Positions 14,740 to 20,352 of a stretch of DNA of 32,007 nucleotides are shown one piece after another (the first letter of the stretch is position 1; every line of letters begins with the position of its first letter). The position numbers and the translations under genes were made by a program. The stretch is from positions 1 to 32,007 of IMG/VR virus record IMGVR_UViG_3300042517_000492. One strand, given 5' to 3'. The stretch comes from a virus. Under the pieces are notes generated by a model. It was not told the origin of the DNA and made no database searches. It saw nothing but the letters and a program-made list of their open reading frames with translations.

Positions 14740-15156
14740 GCTAATTTGAGCCAGACCGCAGCGTCAGTCGCGTTAGGCGGATCGTCAACGCGAACAGAAA
14801 CAGTCCAAGCCGGGGAGTCCATAACGCAGGGCATGCCAGTTTACTTGCTTTCCACAGATGGCAAGTGGTATCAATCCGATGCAAACGTTGCAGCGGCGGC
14901 AACGTCAACGCATGGAATTGCCATGAGCCCAGCCGCAACCAACGGCTACTTCTCAGTGTCGAAAAGTAACGGGCAAGATGTTAACCTAGGGGCGACGCTA
15001 TCGGTCGGTCAAATCTACGTGGTGTCAGCGACCAAGGGAGCGATAGCACCGTATGCCGATTTGGTGACAAACGACTACGTTATTATTCTAGGCGTTGCGA
15101 CAACAACATCGTTATTGCGTCAACTGTTCAGCCCAACGGGAGTCCAGAAGGCATAG
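14737..15156 (+). CDS. Small virion-associated protein, apparent ATC start
   Basis: The predicted 139-residue protein reads (M)ANLSQTAASVALGG from ATC 14737; starting at TTG 14746 would lose three residues. The body (AGESITQGMPVYLLSTDGKWYQ, AAAATSTHGIAMSPAATNG, VGQIYVVSATKGAIAPYADL, DYVIILGVATTTSLL) matches a compact beta-barrel family common in phages. Those relatives are often near capsid or tail genes and resemble DUF2190-like cement proteins. Here it lies among tail-tip genes, so it may decorate the tail tip or fibre. The family link is by pattern and the role is inference. Confidence 0.65.
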   Translation: MANLSQTAASVALGGSSTRTETVQAGESITQGMPVYLLSTDGKWYQSDANVAAAATSTHGIAMSPAATNGYFSVSKSNGQDVNLGATLSVGQIYVVSATKGAIAPYADLVTNDYVIILGVATTTSLLRQLFSPTGVQKA

Positions 15157-15157
15157 C

Positions 15158-15835
15158 ATGGAACCTATCGCCGGATTCAGCGAACGCAATGCCGAGTTTA
15201 TCCTTGATCAGGCAATGTCATACGCCAAAGATCGTGGCGTGCGTCCGCCTGACGATCTGCAATTTAATCGCAAGCCAACGCATTTCTACAACGATACGGG
15301 GCACGAGATTCCGCCGTATGGCGTGTTGCAAGTTAAAACGGTGCGAGATGTGGCCACGACGTTTCACGACGTTAAGCGACCATACGACTACGACGCATGC
15401 CAGACAACCATGCTAATCAATGGACCGTATGCGGTTGCGGTAGGTGAACGTGGCACAGCACAAGACGGTCCAGTTTATCGAGTGATTCACGACGGTGGAA
15501 CGTATTCTGTAGGCGACAGGCTTGGATGGAAAACAGATTCATTCCAGGTCACTCTAGGGGCATTGCTAGTTAATCTAGGTGCTGATATGGTGACGGAAAA
15601 CTGTTTGCGGGTTGCGTTCGATTATTCGTCAATCCGTGGCGTGACGACTTCCATTCTTGCTATCGGCGGAAGCGGCACGTTCTACCGACGCAAGCGAACA
15701 TCAGGCGGATTCACAACTGACACGAGCAGAACTTATACCGCGTTCAACGATAGCACGACAGCAATTCCAAATGGCGCAGACATCAAGGCTTGGAGTTGCG
15801 AGGGCGTTTGGTATGCCGTGGAGATTTGCGAGTAA
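15158..15835 (+). CDS. Hypothetical structural protein
   Basis: The 225-residue protein starts at ATG 15158, one base after the previous stop. It opens with a helix (RNAEFILDQAMSYAKDRGVR) and continues as a beta-rich domain (THFYNDTGHEIPPYGVLQVK, GPVYRVIHDGGTYSVGDRLGW), ending in a Ser/Thr-rich strand region (RTYTAFNDSTTAIP). It lies within the tail-tip block and overlaps the next gene by one base (TAATG). A tail-fibre or tip role is likely from position. I do not recognise a family. Confidence 0.55.
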   Translation: MEPIAGFSERNAEFILDQAMSYAKDRGVRPPDDLQFNRKPTHFYNDTGHEIPPYGVLQVKTVRDVATTFHDVKRPYDYDACQTTMLINGPYAVAVGERGTAQDGPVYRVIHDGGTYSVGDRLGWKTDSFQVTLGALLVNLGADMVTENCLRVAFDYSSIRGVTTSILAIGGSGTFYRRKRTSGGFTTDTSRTYTAFNDSTTAIPNGADIKAWSCEGVWYAVEICE

Positions 15836-16872
15836 TGGCACGAATCGGTAAATGCTGCTGTGCCGCGTGCGAAGCATGCACCGAGCAATCAGGACTGACA
15901 ACATGGTCAATCGCTGAGCCGTTTTTCGGATTGTCGTTTTCTGGAACATTCTCCGCATTAAACGAAACGAACTGCACAAAGTTTAGTTGCGTTTGCGAGC
16001 GACTCGATAACGTCGAAATAGACGGTGAAGCGACAATAGCAAGCGACTGGACCGCGTATGTGCCGTTTCTTCAGTGTGGCACTTGCTCGGATTGCACCGA
16101 CCCGAACGACCCAATAAACATCATGCCTTGTGCAGTCGATCCGTTCACAGGCACGTGCGATCCGTCCTATCCAAAATACGTTATTTGGGACAGCAGTTCC
16201 CGCAATGGCGTGCGTGTTAAATTCTACTACAGCGTAGGTGCTGACTTTTGCTTGACAGTCCACTACCTGAGCGGCAATCGTATCTATTTCGAAGTTCAGA
16301 CTGGCTTCACAATCGCATCGCTGGCGGAATCTGCATTCGCGTTGCAACGTCGGTATCGTCGGCGTGATTTCTTCTGCAACACAACGACAGTGATAACGAC
16401 GACGGTTTACAACGATGGAGCGTTGACAGTTCCAGAGCCGTTAGCACCATGCGAAGATCCGCTAACGGAGTGGCTGTTGGATTGCGATCCATACACACCA
16501 CCGACACCACCAGACCCATGCGAAAGTGCAACGACGACGACAGTAACAGAATCAGGCTGCGAATTGATTGTTGGCGGAATCTGCACGAATGTTAGCGATT
16601 CGGCGACGGTCACAACGGGCACCGAGGTTAATTGTTGCGACGGAAATAATTCGGGATGCGAGCCGACTTTCGGGTTACAACAAAACGTTGTTTTCTACAT
16701 TTCGGAGATCTACGATTGCGACAGCGTGCCAGCGACAATCGAGTTAACGCTAGATACACCTGATGCCGCAACAGAATACACGCTAGATTGGGAGTGCGAA
16801 CCAGGATGGACCAACAACGCCGACACGACAGTCTTTACCCTGCCGTTGACGCTAACGCTGACGGTGGCGTAA
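15835..16872 (+). CDS. Cysteine-rich tail-tip/fibre-type protein
   Basis: The 345-residue protein begins MARIGKCCCAACEACTEQSG and holds more than 25 cysteines in clusters (CGTCSDCTDPND, CNTTTVITTTVYNDG, CCDGNNSGC). The rest is Thr/Asp/Pro-rich beta sequence (PPTPPDPCESATTTT). The clusters suggest metal sites or disulfides in an exposed appendage. Its place at the end of the late operon suggests an adhesin or tail tip, by inference. ATG 15835 overlaps the previous stop by one base. I recognise no named family. Confidence 0.55.
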   Translation: MARIGKCCCAACEACTEQSGLTTWSIAEPFFGLSFSGTFSALNETNCTKFSCVCERLDNVEIDGEATIASDWTAYVPFLQCGTCSDCTDPNDPINIMPCAVDPFTGTCDPSYPKYVIWDSSSRNGVRVKFYYSVGADFCLTVHYLSGNRIYFEVQTGFTIASLAESAFALQRRYRRRDFFCNTTTVITTTVYNDGALTVPEPLAPCEDPLTEWLLDCDPYTPPTPPDPCESATTTTVTESGCELIVGGICTNVSDSATVTTGTEVNCCDGNNSGCEPTFGLQQNVVFYISEIYDCDSVPATIELTLDTPDAATEYTLDWECEPGWTNNADTTVFTLPLTLTLTVA

Positions 16873-17189
16873 ACCAGCAGACGTTCGACTACATCGACTC
16901 TCTGATGCAACGGGCTCGCAAAGGCCGCGTGATTGAGCGTAACAGCGTTATTAAGTTCGAAGCACCAGACAGACCAGATTGGCGTGCACAAGCGTTAGCG
17001 GACCTGCGAGAGTGGATGCTAGCCAGCAATCAGCCAAGCGTCACGGCAGAAACGTGGGCAGCGGTTTACATTCGCTGTGGTCGATGTTTAACGGAATGGC
17101 GTGCGTGGTGCGAAGCGAATCCGATTACCGACCTAGCAACATGGATTGACGCGGCTAGCGAAGTTGTGGCGGCGAAGCGTTGGATTTAG
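16806..17189 (+). CDS. Small hypothetical protein at the end of the late operon
   Basis: The product is 127 residues if started at ATG 16806; the start is uncertain because it overlaps the previous gene by 67 bases and no clear ribosome binding site is seen. ATG 16905 is an alternative. Residues 15-25 read DANADGGVNQQ, resembling the calcium loop of dockerin or EF-hand motifs. The remainder is helical and Trp-rich (WRAQALADLREWML, CGRCLTEWRAWCEA). It is the last plus-strand gene before the convergent operon. Function unknown. Confidence 0.5.
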   Translation: MDQQRRHDSLYPAVDANADGGVNQQTFDYIDSLMQRARKGRVIERNSVIKFEAPDRPDWRAQALADLREWMLASNQPSVTAETWAAVYIRCGRCLTEWRAWCEANPITDLATWIDAASEVVAAKRWI

Positions 17190-17202
17190 TGGGCGTTTCT
17201 GT

Positions 17203-17514
17203 CTATTCAACCAATCCATTGAGTTTCATGTAGAAATAGCTGCCGCAAGTCCACCCTGCGTTTTCCAGATCAAACTCATCAATTAAGTCGCACTGTACAG
17301 TTGTCATTTCGTAATCTTCGTGATAATCGTAGCCAGTTACTTGTATTAGACCGTCGTAGCATCCATTTTGATATAGCGGTCCTTGCTTTACCCAAATCCT
17401 AGTGCCCACAGGCGGAAGCAAATCAAACTCGATTTTCTTCCAGTATCCGTCCATGCCGCATTTTTCGTAATGCTCAAAGCAGCTATCAACGTTTAACTCG
17501 ACAATCAACTGCAT
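17203..17514 (-). CDS. Small hypothetical protein, last gene of minus operon
   Basis: The 103-residue acidic protein has AAGGAG at 17528-17523, eight bases before its ATG at 17514. It is rich in Tyr, Trp and Asp (CGMDGYWKKIEFDLLPPVGTR, GYDYHEDYEMTTVQCDLIDEF) and appears to be a small beta-barrel domain: 'VGTRIWVKQGPLYQNG' and 'LIQVTGYDY' suggest an SH3-like fold. Function unknown. It converges with the late operon, with only 13 bases between the stops. Confidence 0.65.
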   Translation of the reverse strand: MQLIVELNVDSCFEHYEKCGMDGYWKKIEFDLLPPVGTRIWVKQGPLYQNGCYDGLIQVTGYDYHEDYEMTTVQCDLIDEFDLENAGWTCGSYFYMKLNGLVE

Positions 17515-17541
17515 ATCAGTCGCTCCTTAAAAACTATCCCC

Positions 17542-17676
17542 ATGCTTGACACAATCCCCCACATCCTCGCAGCGTTTTTTCTCGGCGTGCATTTCTGGCT
17601 AGCGTGGAGAAGGAATCGTCTACTTCTGTCTCGCAAAGAAAAACGCACTAATGCCGAACACGACGATGCACACTAG
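17542..17676 (+). CDS. Possible 44-residue membrane peptide opposite the minus operon
   Basis: ATG 17542 opens a 44-residue frame with one hydrophobic segment (IPHILAAFFLGVHFWLAW) followed by a basic, polar tail (RRNRLLLSRKEKRTNAEHDD). This is the layout of small single-span membrane proteins. There is no ribosome binding site, and it overlaps the end of the minus-strand gene at 17620, so it may be chance. Confidence 0.2.
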   Translation: MLDTIPHILAAFFLGVHFWLAWRRNRLLLSRKEKRTNAEHDDAH

Positions 17677-17814
17677 GATGACGCCAACGCTGAAGAATTG
17701 CCATCGTTCGTTCGCCAGTCCAGTAGCATTTGCGGCAGCGTTAAGAATCACGCCAAACACCGCAGCCGTAAGCAGGGAAAACACGATACCGAGGCCGCTA
17801 AGTAGTTTGCTCAT
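17620..17814 (-). CDS. Small two-helix membrane protein
   Basis: The 64-residue protein from ATG 17814 (GGAG upstream) has two hydrophobic spans: LLSGLGIVFSLLTAAVFGVI at about residues 4-23 and FFSVGVILVCIVVFGISAFF at about 40-59. A short polar link joins them and the tail is RQK. This is holin-like in size and topology, but it is not next to an endolysin and lies in the presumed early or lysogenic operon. It could equally alter the host membrane or act in exclusion. Starts further upstream lack support. Confidence 0.65.
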   Translation of the reverse strand: MSKLLSGLGIVFSLLTAAVFGVILNAAANATGLANERWQFFSVGVILVCIVVFGISAFFFARQK

Positions 17815-17851
17815 TAAAGTCTCCAATGGTAATGGGAAAATTGTATTGTAA

Positions 17852-18076
17852 TCAGTTGCGATCCTCAGTGGGTCCAGTTCCCTCGCAAACATGCATGGAC
17901 AGGAGTCCGTCCGATTGGATGAGGAGTCGTTCCGACCGAAACCGAAACATGTTACCATCGGCCAAACAGTCGGCGACATTATCGAATGCCATTTCTGCCG
18001 CTAGCTTATCCTCATACGTCAACACGTTTATTCCTGCACGAGTGACGATCACTAGCGAATGCGGTTTATCGCTCAT
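17852..18076 (-). CDS. Small hypothetical protein
   Basis: The 74-residue protein starts at ATG 18076, within an ATGA overlap with the gene upstream, which favours this start over ATG 18085. It has an alpha-beta look (SLVIVTRAGINVLTYEDKLAAEMAFDNVADCL, then FRFRSERLLIQSDGLLSMHV). No family is recognised. The overlap indicates translational coupling in the minus operon. Confidence 0.6.
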   Translation of the reverse strand: MSDKPHSLVIVTRAGINVLTYEDKLAAEMAFDNVADCLADGNMFRFRSERLLIQSDGLLSMHVCEGTGPTEDRN

Positions 18077-18501
18077 ACTTTGCATTTCCCTTTTCTCTGC
18101 CGATTAACCATCGCCCTGACGTGGCAACCGTAGCACACGCCGTTATAAAGTTCAACTGCCATGTGTCCGCAACTACCGCGAATGTTATTCGTTTTGTGTC
18201 GCGTTGGATCGGGTCCGGTGACGGCTAACATGTTCTTGATGGTATCTTCATCGAGATAGTAACCGACGATCACAGCCCCATCTTTGCGAGGTACTATGAC
18301 GCCCTTTCGCATCAGGGCTTCGACCATGACCGCCATCGTGTTGCTACTGTACTTGCCGAACGATGCGTAAAAGTTCTCGCGAGATCCTTCGAACGGTTGC
18401 TTGTTCAGACGGTCGCAAACCGTGTAAAGTATCGTCCAACTGCGTTCCACTTGTTTTCCGATTCGCTTGCAAATTGTTTCTAAGTCTGGCTTAGTTATCA
18501 T
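18073..18501 (-). CDS. Probable winged-helix and zinc-knuckle protein
   Basis: From ATG 18501 (AGGAGG eight bases upstream; ATG 18507 is too close to it) the product is 142 residues. Residues 1-90 look like a winged helix (CKRIGKQVERSWTILYTVCD, NTMAVMVEALMRKGVIVPRKDGAVIVGYYL). Residues 100-130 hold CGHMAVELYNGVCYGCHVRA, a four-ligand zinc knuckle, and the tail is basic (NRQRKGKCK). A DNA-binding regulator is a fair inference. It overlaps the genes on both sides in the operon. Confidence 0.6.
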   Translation of the reverse strand: MITKPDLETICKRIGKQVERSWTILYTVCDRLNKQPFEGSRENFYASFGKYSSNTMAVMVEALMRKGVIVPRKDGAVIVGYYLDEDTIKNMLAVTGPDPTRHKTNNIRGSCGHMAVELYNGVCYGCHVRAMVNRQRKGKCKV

Positions 18502-18778
18502 CGTCATCCCCTCCTAGTTCCTGCCTAACATACTCCCTCAACACGCGTATTTTCTCGCGAATCAGCCGCCGTTTCTCACGAGGCTTTTGGTTGTCGATGT
18601 GTTCCAGGTATTCGGATGAGATGCTGCCGATTGACGCCGATACAGCGAAGGCATCAACGGTAATTTCGACAGCGTAGAGGAATAAGAAATAGCCACGAAC
18701 AATTCGATGCGCGCAACGCTTAGCGTCCACGCCTTTAGCGATTTGGTCGGCAATCGCCGTGATAGATTCGGTGGTCAT
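18491..18778 (-). CDS. Small helical hypothetical protein
   Basis: The 95-residue protein starts at ATG 18778 in an ATGA overlap with the operon's first gene; GAGG lies eight bases upstream. It is helical throughout (ITAIADQIAKGVDAKRCAHRIVRGYFLFLY), has a basic middle (KPREKRRLIREKIRVLREYV) and an acidic GGDDDDN tail. A single aromatic-rich stretch is too short to call a membrane span. Function unknown. Confidence 0.6.
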   Translation of the reverse strand: MTTESITAIADQIAKGVDAKRCAHRIVRGYFLFLYAVEITVDAFAVSASIGSISSEYLEHIDNQKPREKRRLIREKIRVLREYVRQELGGDDDDN

Positions 18779-19020
18779 CGTCCCCACCTCATCGCCTGTT
18801 CAATTAGCCATTCGTCGCTAGGCTCATCAGGTGCAAACCTAGCATCGATGCGAAACACGCCATCTTGCAATGCAGTCGCGGTTAGACTCGTGCATCGCGA
18901 TGGATAACCACGGTAGATGTATCGCATGCCAACCAACGGTAGCGACCTGTCCATCAATGCAGCTACGCCAGTGTTTGCGCACACCGTAAAAGCGTTTTTA
19001 TCGAAGGCTTCTGCCATCAT
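18775..19020 (-). CDS. First gene of the minus operon, hypothetical
   Basis: The 81-residue protein starts at ATG 19020 with AAGGG five bases upstream. A TTG start at 19128 would add 36 residues but would run through the promoter and hairpin region. The sequence has beta character (VGMRYIYRGYPSRCTSLTAT) and ends in an acidic helix (PSDEWLIEQAMRW). No family is recognised. It faces the helix-turn-helix gene across the divergent control region. Confidence 0.6.
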   Translation of the reverse strand: MMAEAFDKNAFTVCANTGVAALMDRSLPLVGMRYIYRGYPSRCTSLTATALQDGVFRIDARFAPDEPSDEWLIEQAMRWGR

Positions 19021-19030
19021 AGATACCCTT

Positions 19031-19063
19031 TTCGAAAACAAAACTTGGCAGGGAGTTTTCGAA
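19031..19063 (-). promoter_or_regulatory. Leader hairpin abutting the ribosome binding site of the minus operon
   Basis: TTCGAAAAC at 19031-19039 and GTTTTCGAA at 19055-19063 are perfect inverted copies with a 15-base loop. In the minus-strand transcript, the 3' arm ends directly beside AAGGG (19030-19026) of the first gene, so folding could limit ribosome access. The loop and one arm contain one copy of the 18-base repeat. Confidence 0.5.
19044..19061. repeat. 18-bp direct repeat, copy 1
   Basis: CTTGGCAGGGAGTTTTCG occurs here and again at 20277-20294, exactly, 1233 bases apart. This copy lies in the leader of the minus operon. Confidence 0.8.
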
Positions 19064-19075
19064 GTGGTCGCAGGT

Positions 19076-19104
19076 ATCGTATGGCGGCATCCGCCACAGG
19101 TCAA
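19076..19104 (-). promoter_or_regulatory. Candidate promoter for the minus operon
   Basis: On the minus strand, TTGACC (19104-19099) and TACGAT (19081-19076) are separated by 17 bases. Transcription would start near 19069 and give a leader of about 50 bases carrying the 19031-19063 hairpin. Confidence 0.4.
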
Positions 19105-19188
19105 GCAGGGCGGTTCGCTTTTCGCCAAGCGTCAACCAAATCGCACGTAGCGGTTTCTTGGACGATGCGAGGGGTCGAGATAACGGAC

Positions 19189-19216
19189 TTGATTCCCTTA
19201 TTGACACGTGTACAAT
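19189..19216 (+). promoter_or_regulatory. Candidate early promoter for the helix-turn-helix gene
   Basis: TTGATT (19189-19194) and TACAAT (19211-19216) are 16 bases apart. The -10 overlaps the first operator copy, so a bound protein would block it. Transcription would start near 19223, almost at the ATG at 19225, which fits the lack of a ribosome binding site there. Confidence 0.4.
19201..19215. promoter_or_regulatory. Operator-like palindrome, copy 1
   Basis: TTGACACGTGTACAA shares TTGACACGTGT with copy 2 and contains the palindrome ACACGTGT. It sits over the candidate -10 element upstream of the helix-turn-helix gene. Confidence 0.5.
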
Positions 19217-19224
19217 TGAAGACT

Positions 19225-19440
19225 ATGGCAACAACCCTAGCAGGCAAAATAACAATATCGGAAGCGGCGAAGCGATTGGCGGTTACTCGGCAACGCATGC
19301 ATCAATTAATCCAAGAAAACAATCTGCAAACGGAAAAAATCCACCCGCGATTGCTTTTGATTCACCCGCGAGAGCTGAAAAAAATAAGGGAGAAACAAAA
19401 GCCTGGGCGAAAATCTAAAAAAGATTCTCAATCTACTTGA
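19225..19440 (+). CDS. Small helix-turn-helix DNA-binding protein
   Basis: The 71-residue protein from ATG 19225 has a helix-turn-helix at residues 9-35 (ISEAAKRLAVTRQRMHQLIQ), of the excisionase/MerR-like type that begins with a tyrosine-, arginine- or serine-led 'xxEAAxxLxV'. A short beta wing follows (LLLIHPRELKKI), then a strongly basic tail (KPGRKSKKDSQ). Being flanked on both sides by the TTGACACGTGT palindrome suggests it controls its own promoter and perhaps the divergent operon, like a Cro or Xis. That is inference. Longer starts reach into the opposite leader and are not supported. Confidence 0.7.
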   Translation: MATTLAGKITISEAAKRLAVTRQRMHQLIQENNLQTEKIHPRLLLIHPRELKKIREKQKPGRKSKKDSQST

Positions 19441-19450
19441 CACGTGTCAA
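19437..19450. promoter_or_regulatory. Operator-like palindrome, copy 2
   Basis: TTGACACGTGTCAA is a perfect 14-base palindrome that overlaps the stop codon of the helix-turn-helix gene and the possible GTG start of the next small gene. Confidence 0.55.
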
Positions 19451-19566
19451 TCGATATCCTACAACTAGGTGAGCAGTGGCGGTTGTCGCTACCAGTAAAT
19501 AGTGATTACGACAAGTCATTGCATCGACAGGCAATGGATAGAGCGAAAAGGATTGATCTGTCATGA
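19444..19566 (+). CDS. Possible 40-residue small gene
   Basis: GTG 19444 lies inside the second operator and opens a 40-residue frame (SIDILQLGEQWRLSLPVNSD, then KSLHRQAMDRAKRIDLS). It ends in an ATGA overlap with the next gene. The overlap is typical of real genes here; the lack of a ribosome binding site argues against. Function unknown. Confidence 0.35.
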   Translation: MSIDILQLGEQWRLSLPVNSDYDKSLHRQAMDRAKRIDLS

Positions 19567-19874
19567 ACCTATTCGACTACGCAGAATCTCAACTTGCTCG
19601 CACTTCCGATCCAGAAACTAGCCAGCTATCCGCAATCGAAATAACGGCAAAGCTAACCATGCGATGCCAGCAGTTTCTTGACGGTTTGTGAATCCTCGGT
19701 CAGGCAACGGCTAACGAAGTCGCGGTATTCGTCGCGGGTGGAAACATCGGGCTGGTTGGCTCTATACGACGCAGGGCTAGCGACCTGCAAGCTAACAACA
19801 TCATTCGCGTCGTTGGTCGGCGTGCGTGCAAGCTGACGGGGAAGATGGTAAGCGTTTACGAAGTGGGGAAGTGA
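19563..19874 (+). pseudogene. Winged-helix-like phage gene interrupted by an in-frame TGA
   Basis: From ATG 19563 the frame reads MNLFDYAESQLARTSDPETS, a start common in small phage proteins that carry 'DPETS' before a winged helix. It meets TGA at codon 43 (19689-19691). The same frame continues without a break for 60 codons, and the continuation (ILGQATANEVAVFVAGGNIG, then SIRRRASDLQANNIIRVVGR) is the expected winged-helix part and ends at TGA 19872-19874. The second half has no usable start of its own. A CGA to TGA change is the simplest cause. TGA is a normal stop in neighbouring genes. The full frame overlaps the next start by TGATG, as an intact coupled gene would. Confidence 0.75.
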
Positions 19875-20089
19875 TGTTAAGTGCAAAGCAATTGGATGAA
19901 CTGCGTTCGTGGTTGTTTAAGCAGATGCAAGATGAGTCACAAGCGTCCGGCAGACCTGGGGATAGCGACCTAGCAAGAATGCGAGCGATGAGCAAGGCGG
20001 TTGCTTACAACCGTGTCTTGCAAAAGATGGATGAGTTGGCAGGGGATTTAAGCGAGCCAACTAGCGAAACAACGGAACCGAGACGGTAG
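19874..20089 (+). CDS. Small helical hypothetical protein
   Basis: The 71-residue protein starts at ATG 19874, overlapping the broken gene's final stop (TGATG); GGGGAAG lies just upstream. It is helical (SAKQLDELRSWLFKQMQDES, MRAMSKAVAYNRVLQKMDEL) with a Ser/Thr/Glu-rich tail. An earlier in-frame ATG at 19826 lies within the previous frame and is unlikely. Function unknown. Its stop lies inside the first hairpin of the structured region. Confidence 0.6.
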   Translation: MLSAKQLDELRSWLFKQMQDESQASGRPGDSDLARMRAMSKAVAYNRVLQKMDELAGDLSEPTSETTEPRR

Positions 20090-20188
20090 AGCGTTTCTAC
20101 CGTGCTGCCGAGCGATCCGGCAGCAGAAACAAGGGGACTCGACGGAACGAGTGCACGAGGCATGCGGTTGAACCGCTCCCGAAAACAA

Positions 20189-20271
20189 GCATCGGCGGCG
20201 TGTGGGAAACGCACAAGGCGAAGTCTGCCCTCCTGGTAGAAAGACAGACCGTTCGAATCGGTCCCGATGCA
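20189..20271 (+). ncRNA. tRNA-like domain (degenerate tRNA or mimic)
   Basis: A 7-bp acceptor-like stem, GCATCGG (20189-20195) with CCGATGC (20264-20270), encloses a perfect T arm, GACCG-TTCGAAT-CGGTC (20247-20263), which carries the canonical GTTCGAATC. A D-like stem GCGT/ACGC (20198-20201 with 20209-20212) has GG in its loop. The middle does not form a normal anticodon arm: the best stem GGC/GCC (20217-20219 with 20227-20229) has loop GAAGTCT without U33. No CCA follows. It may be a decayed tRNA, an RNA that mimics one, or a tRNA-derived attachment core. Confidence 0.5.
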
Positions 20272-20272
20272 T

Positions 20273-20294
20273 TTCCCTTGGCAGGGAGTTTTCG
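20273..20294 (+). terminator. Terminator-like hairpin with 18-bp repeat copy 2
   Basis: TCCCT-TGGC-AGGGA (20274-20287) is followed by G and TTTT, a short intrinsic-terminator form directly after the tRNA-like domain. Bases 20277-20294 are the second exact copy of CTTGGCAGGGAGTTTTCG. Confidence 0.5.
20277..20294. repeat. 18-bp direct repeat, copy 2
   Basis: This is identical to 19044-19061. Here the preceding CCC allows the repeat's AGGG to pair in a hairpin; the first copy lacks that partner. Confidence 0.8.
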
Positions 20295-20323
20295 CCTCAG
20301 CGTCGCGTTGACGCTGGGGCTTT
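20295..20323 (+). terminator. Second terminator-like hairpin
   Basis: CCTCAGCGTC (20295-20304) pairs with GACGCTGGGG (20310-20319) through ten pairs, one of them T-G, around loop GCGTT, followed by CTTT. It separates the structured RNA from the homing endonuclease. Confidence 0.55.
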
Positions 20324-20352
20324 AGGAATCTATTGGTTAAGGATGTTAAGAA

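Larger units (their letters stand above)
20084..20319 (+). ncRNA. Highly structured RNA region, candidate non-coding RNA
   Basis: About 240 bases without a gene hold consecutive perfect stems. They are CGGTAGA/TCTACCG (20084-20090 with 20096-20102), TGCTGCCG/CGGCAGCA (20103-20110 with 20118-20125), ACTCG/CGAGT (20137-20141 with 20148-20152) and GCGGT/ACCGC (20164-20168 with 20172-20176). The last two lie inside an outer GGGA/TCCC pairing (20134-20137 with 20177-20180). A tRNA-like domain and two terminator-like hairpins follow. Loop ACGGAA (20142-20147) and loop GTGGGAA (20202-20208) expose GGA, the core of CsrA sites, and csrA is the second gene downstream. I match no known RNA family. Confidence 0.55.

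Noticed and set aside
19563-19874. TGA recoded as an amino acid genome-wide
   Set aside because: Many neighbouring genes end in TGA at ATGA or GTGA overlaps, so TGA is a normal stop here.
20189-20271. Functional canonical tRNA gene
   Set aside because: No acceptable anticodon arm or U33 could be drawn despite good acceptor and T arms.
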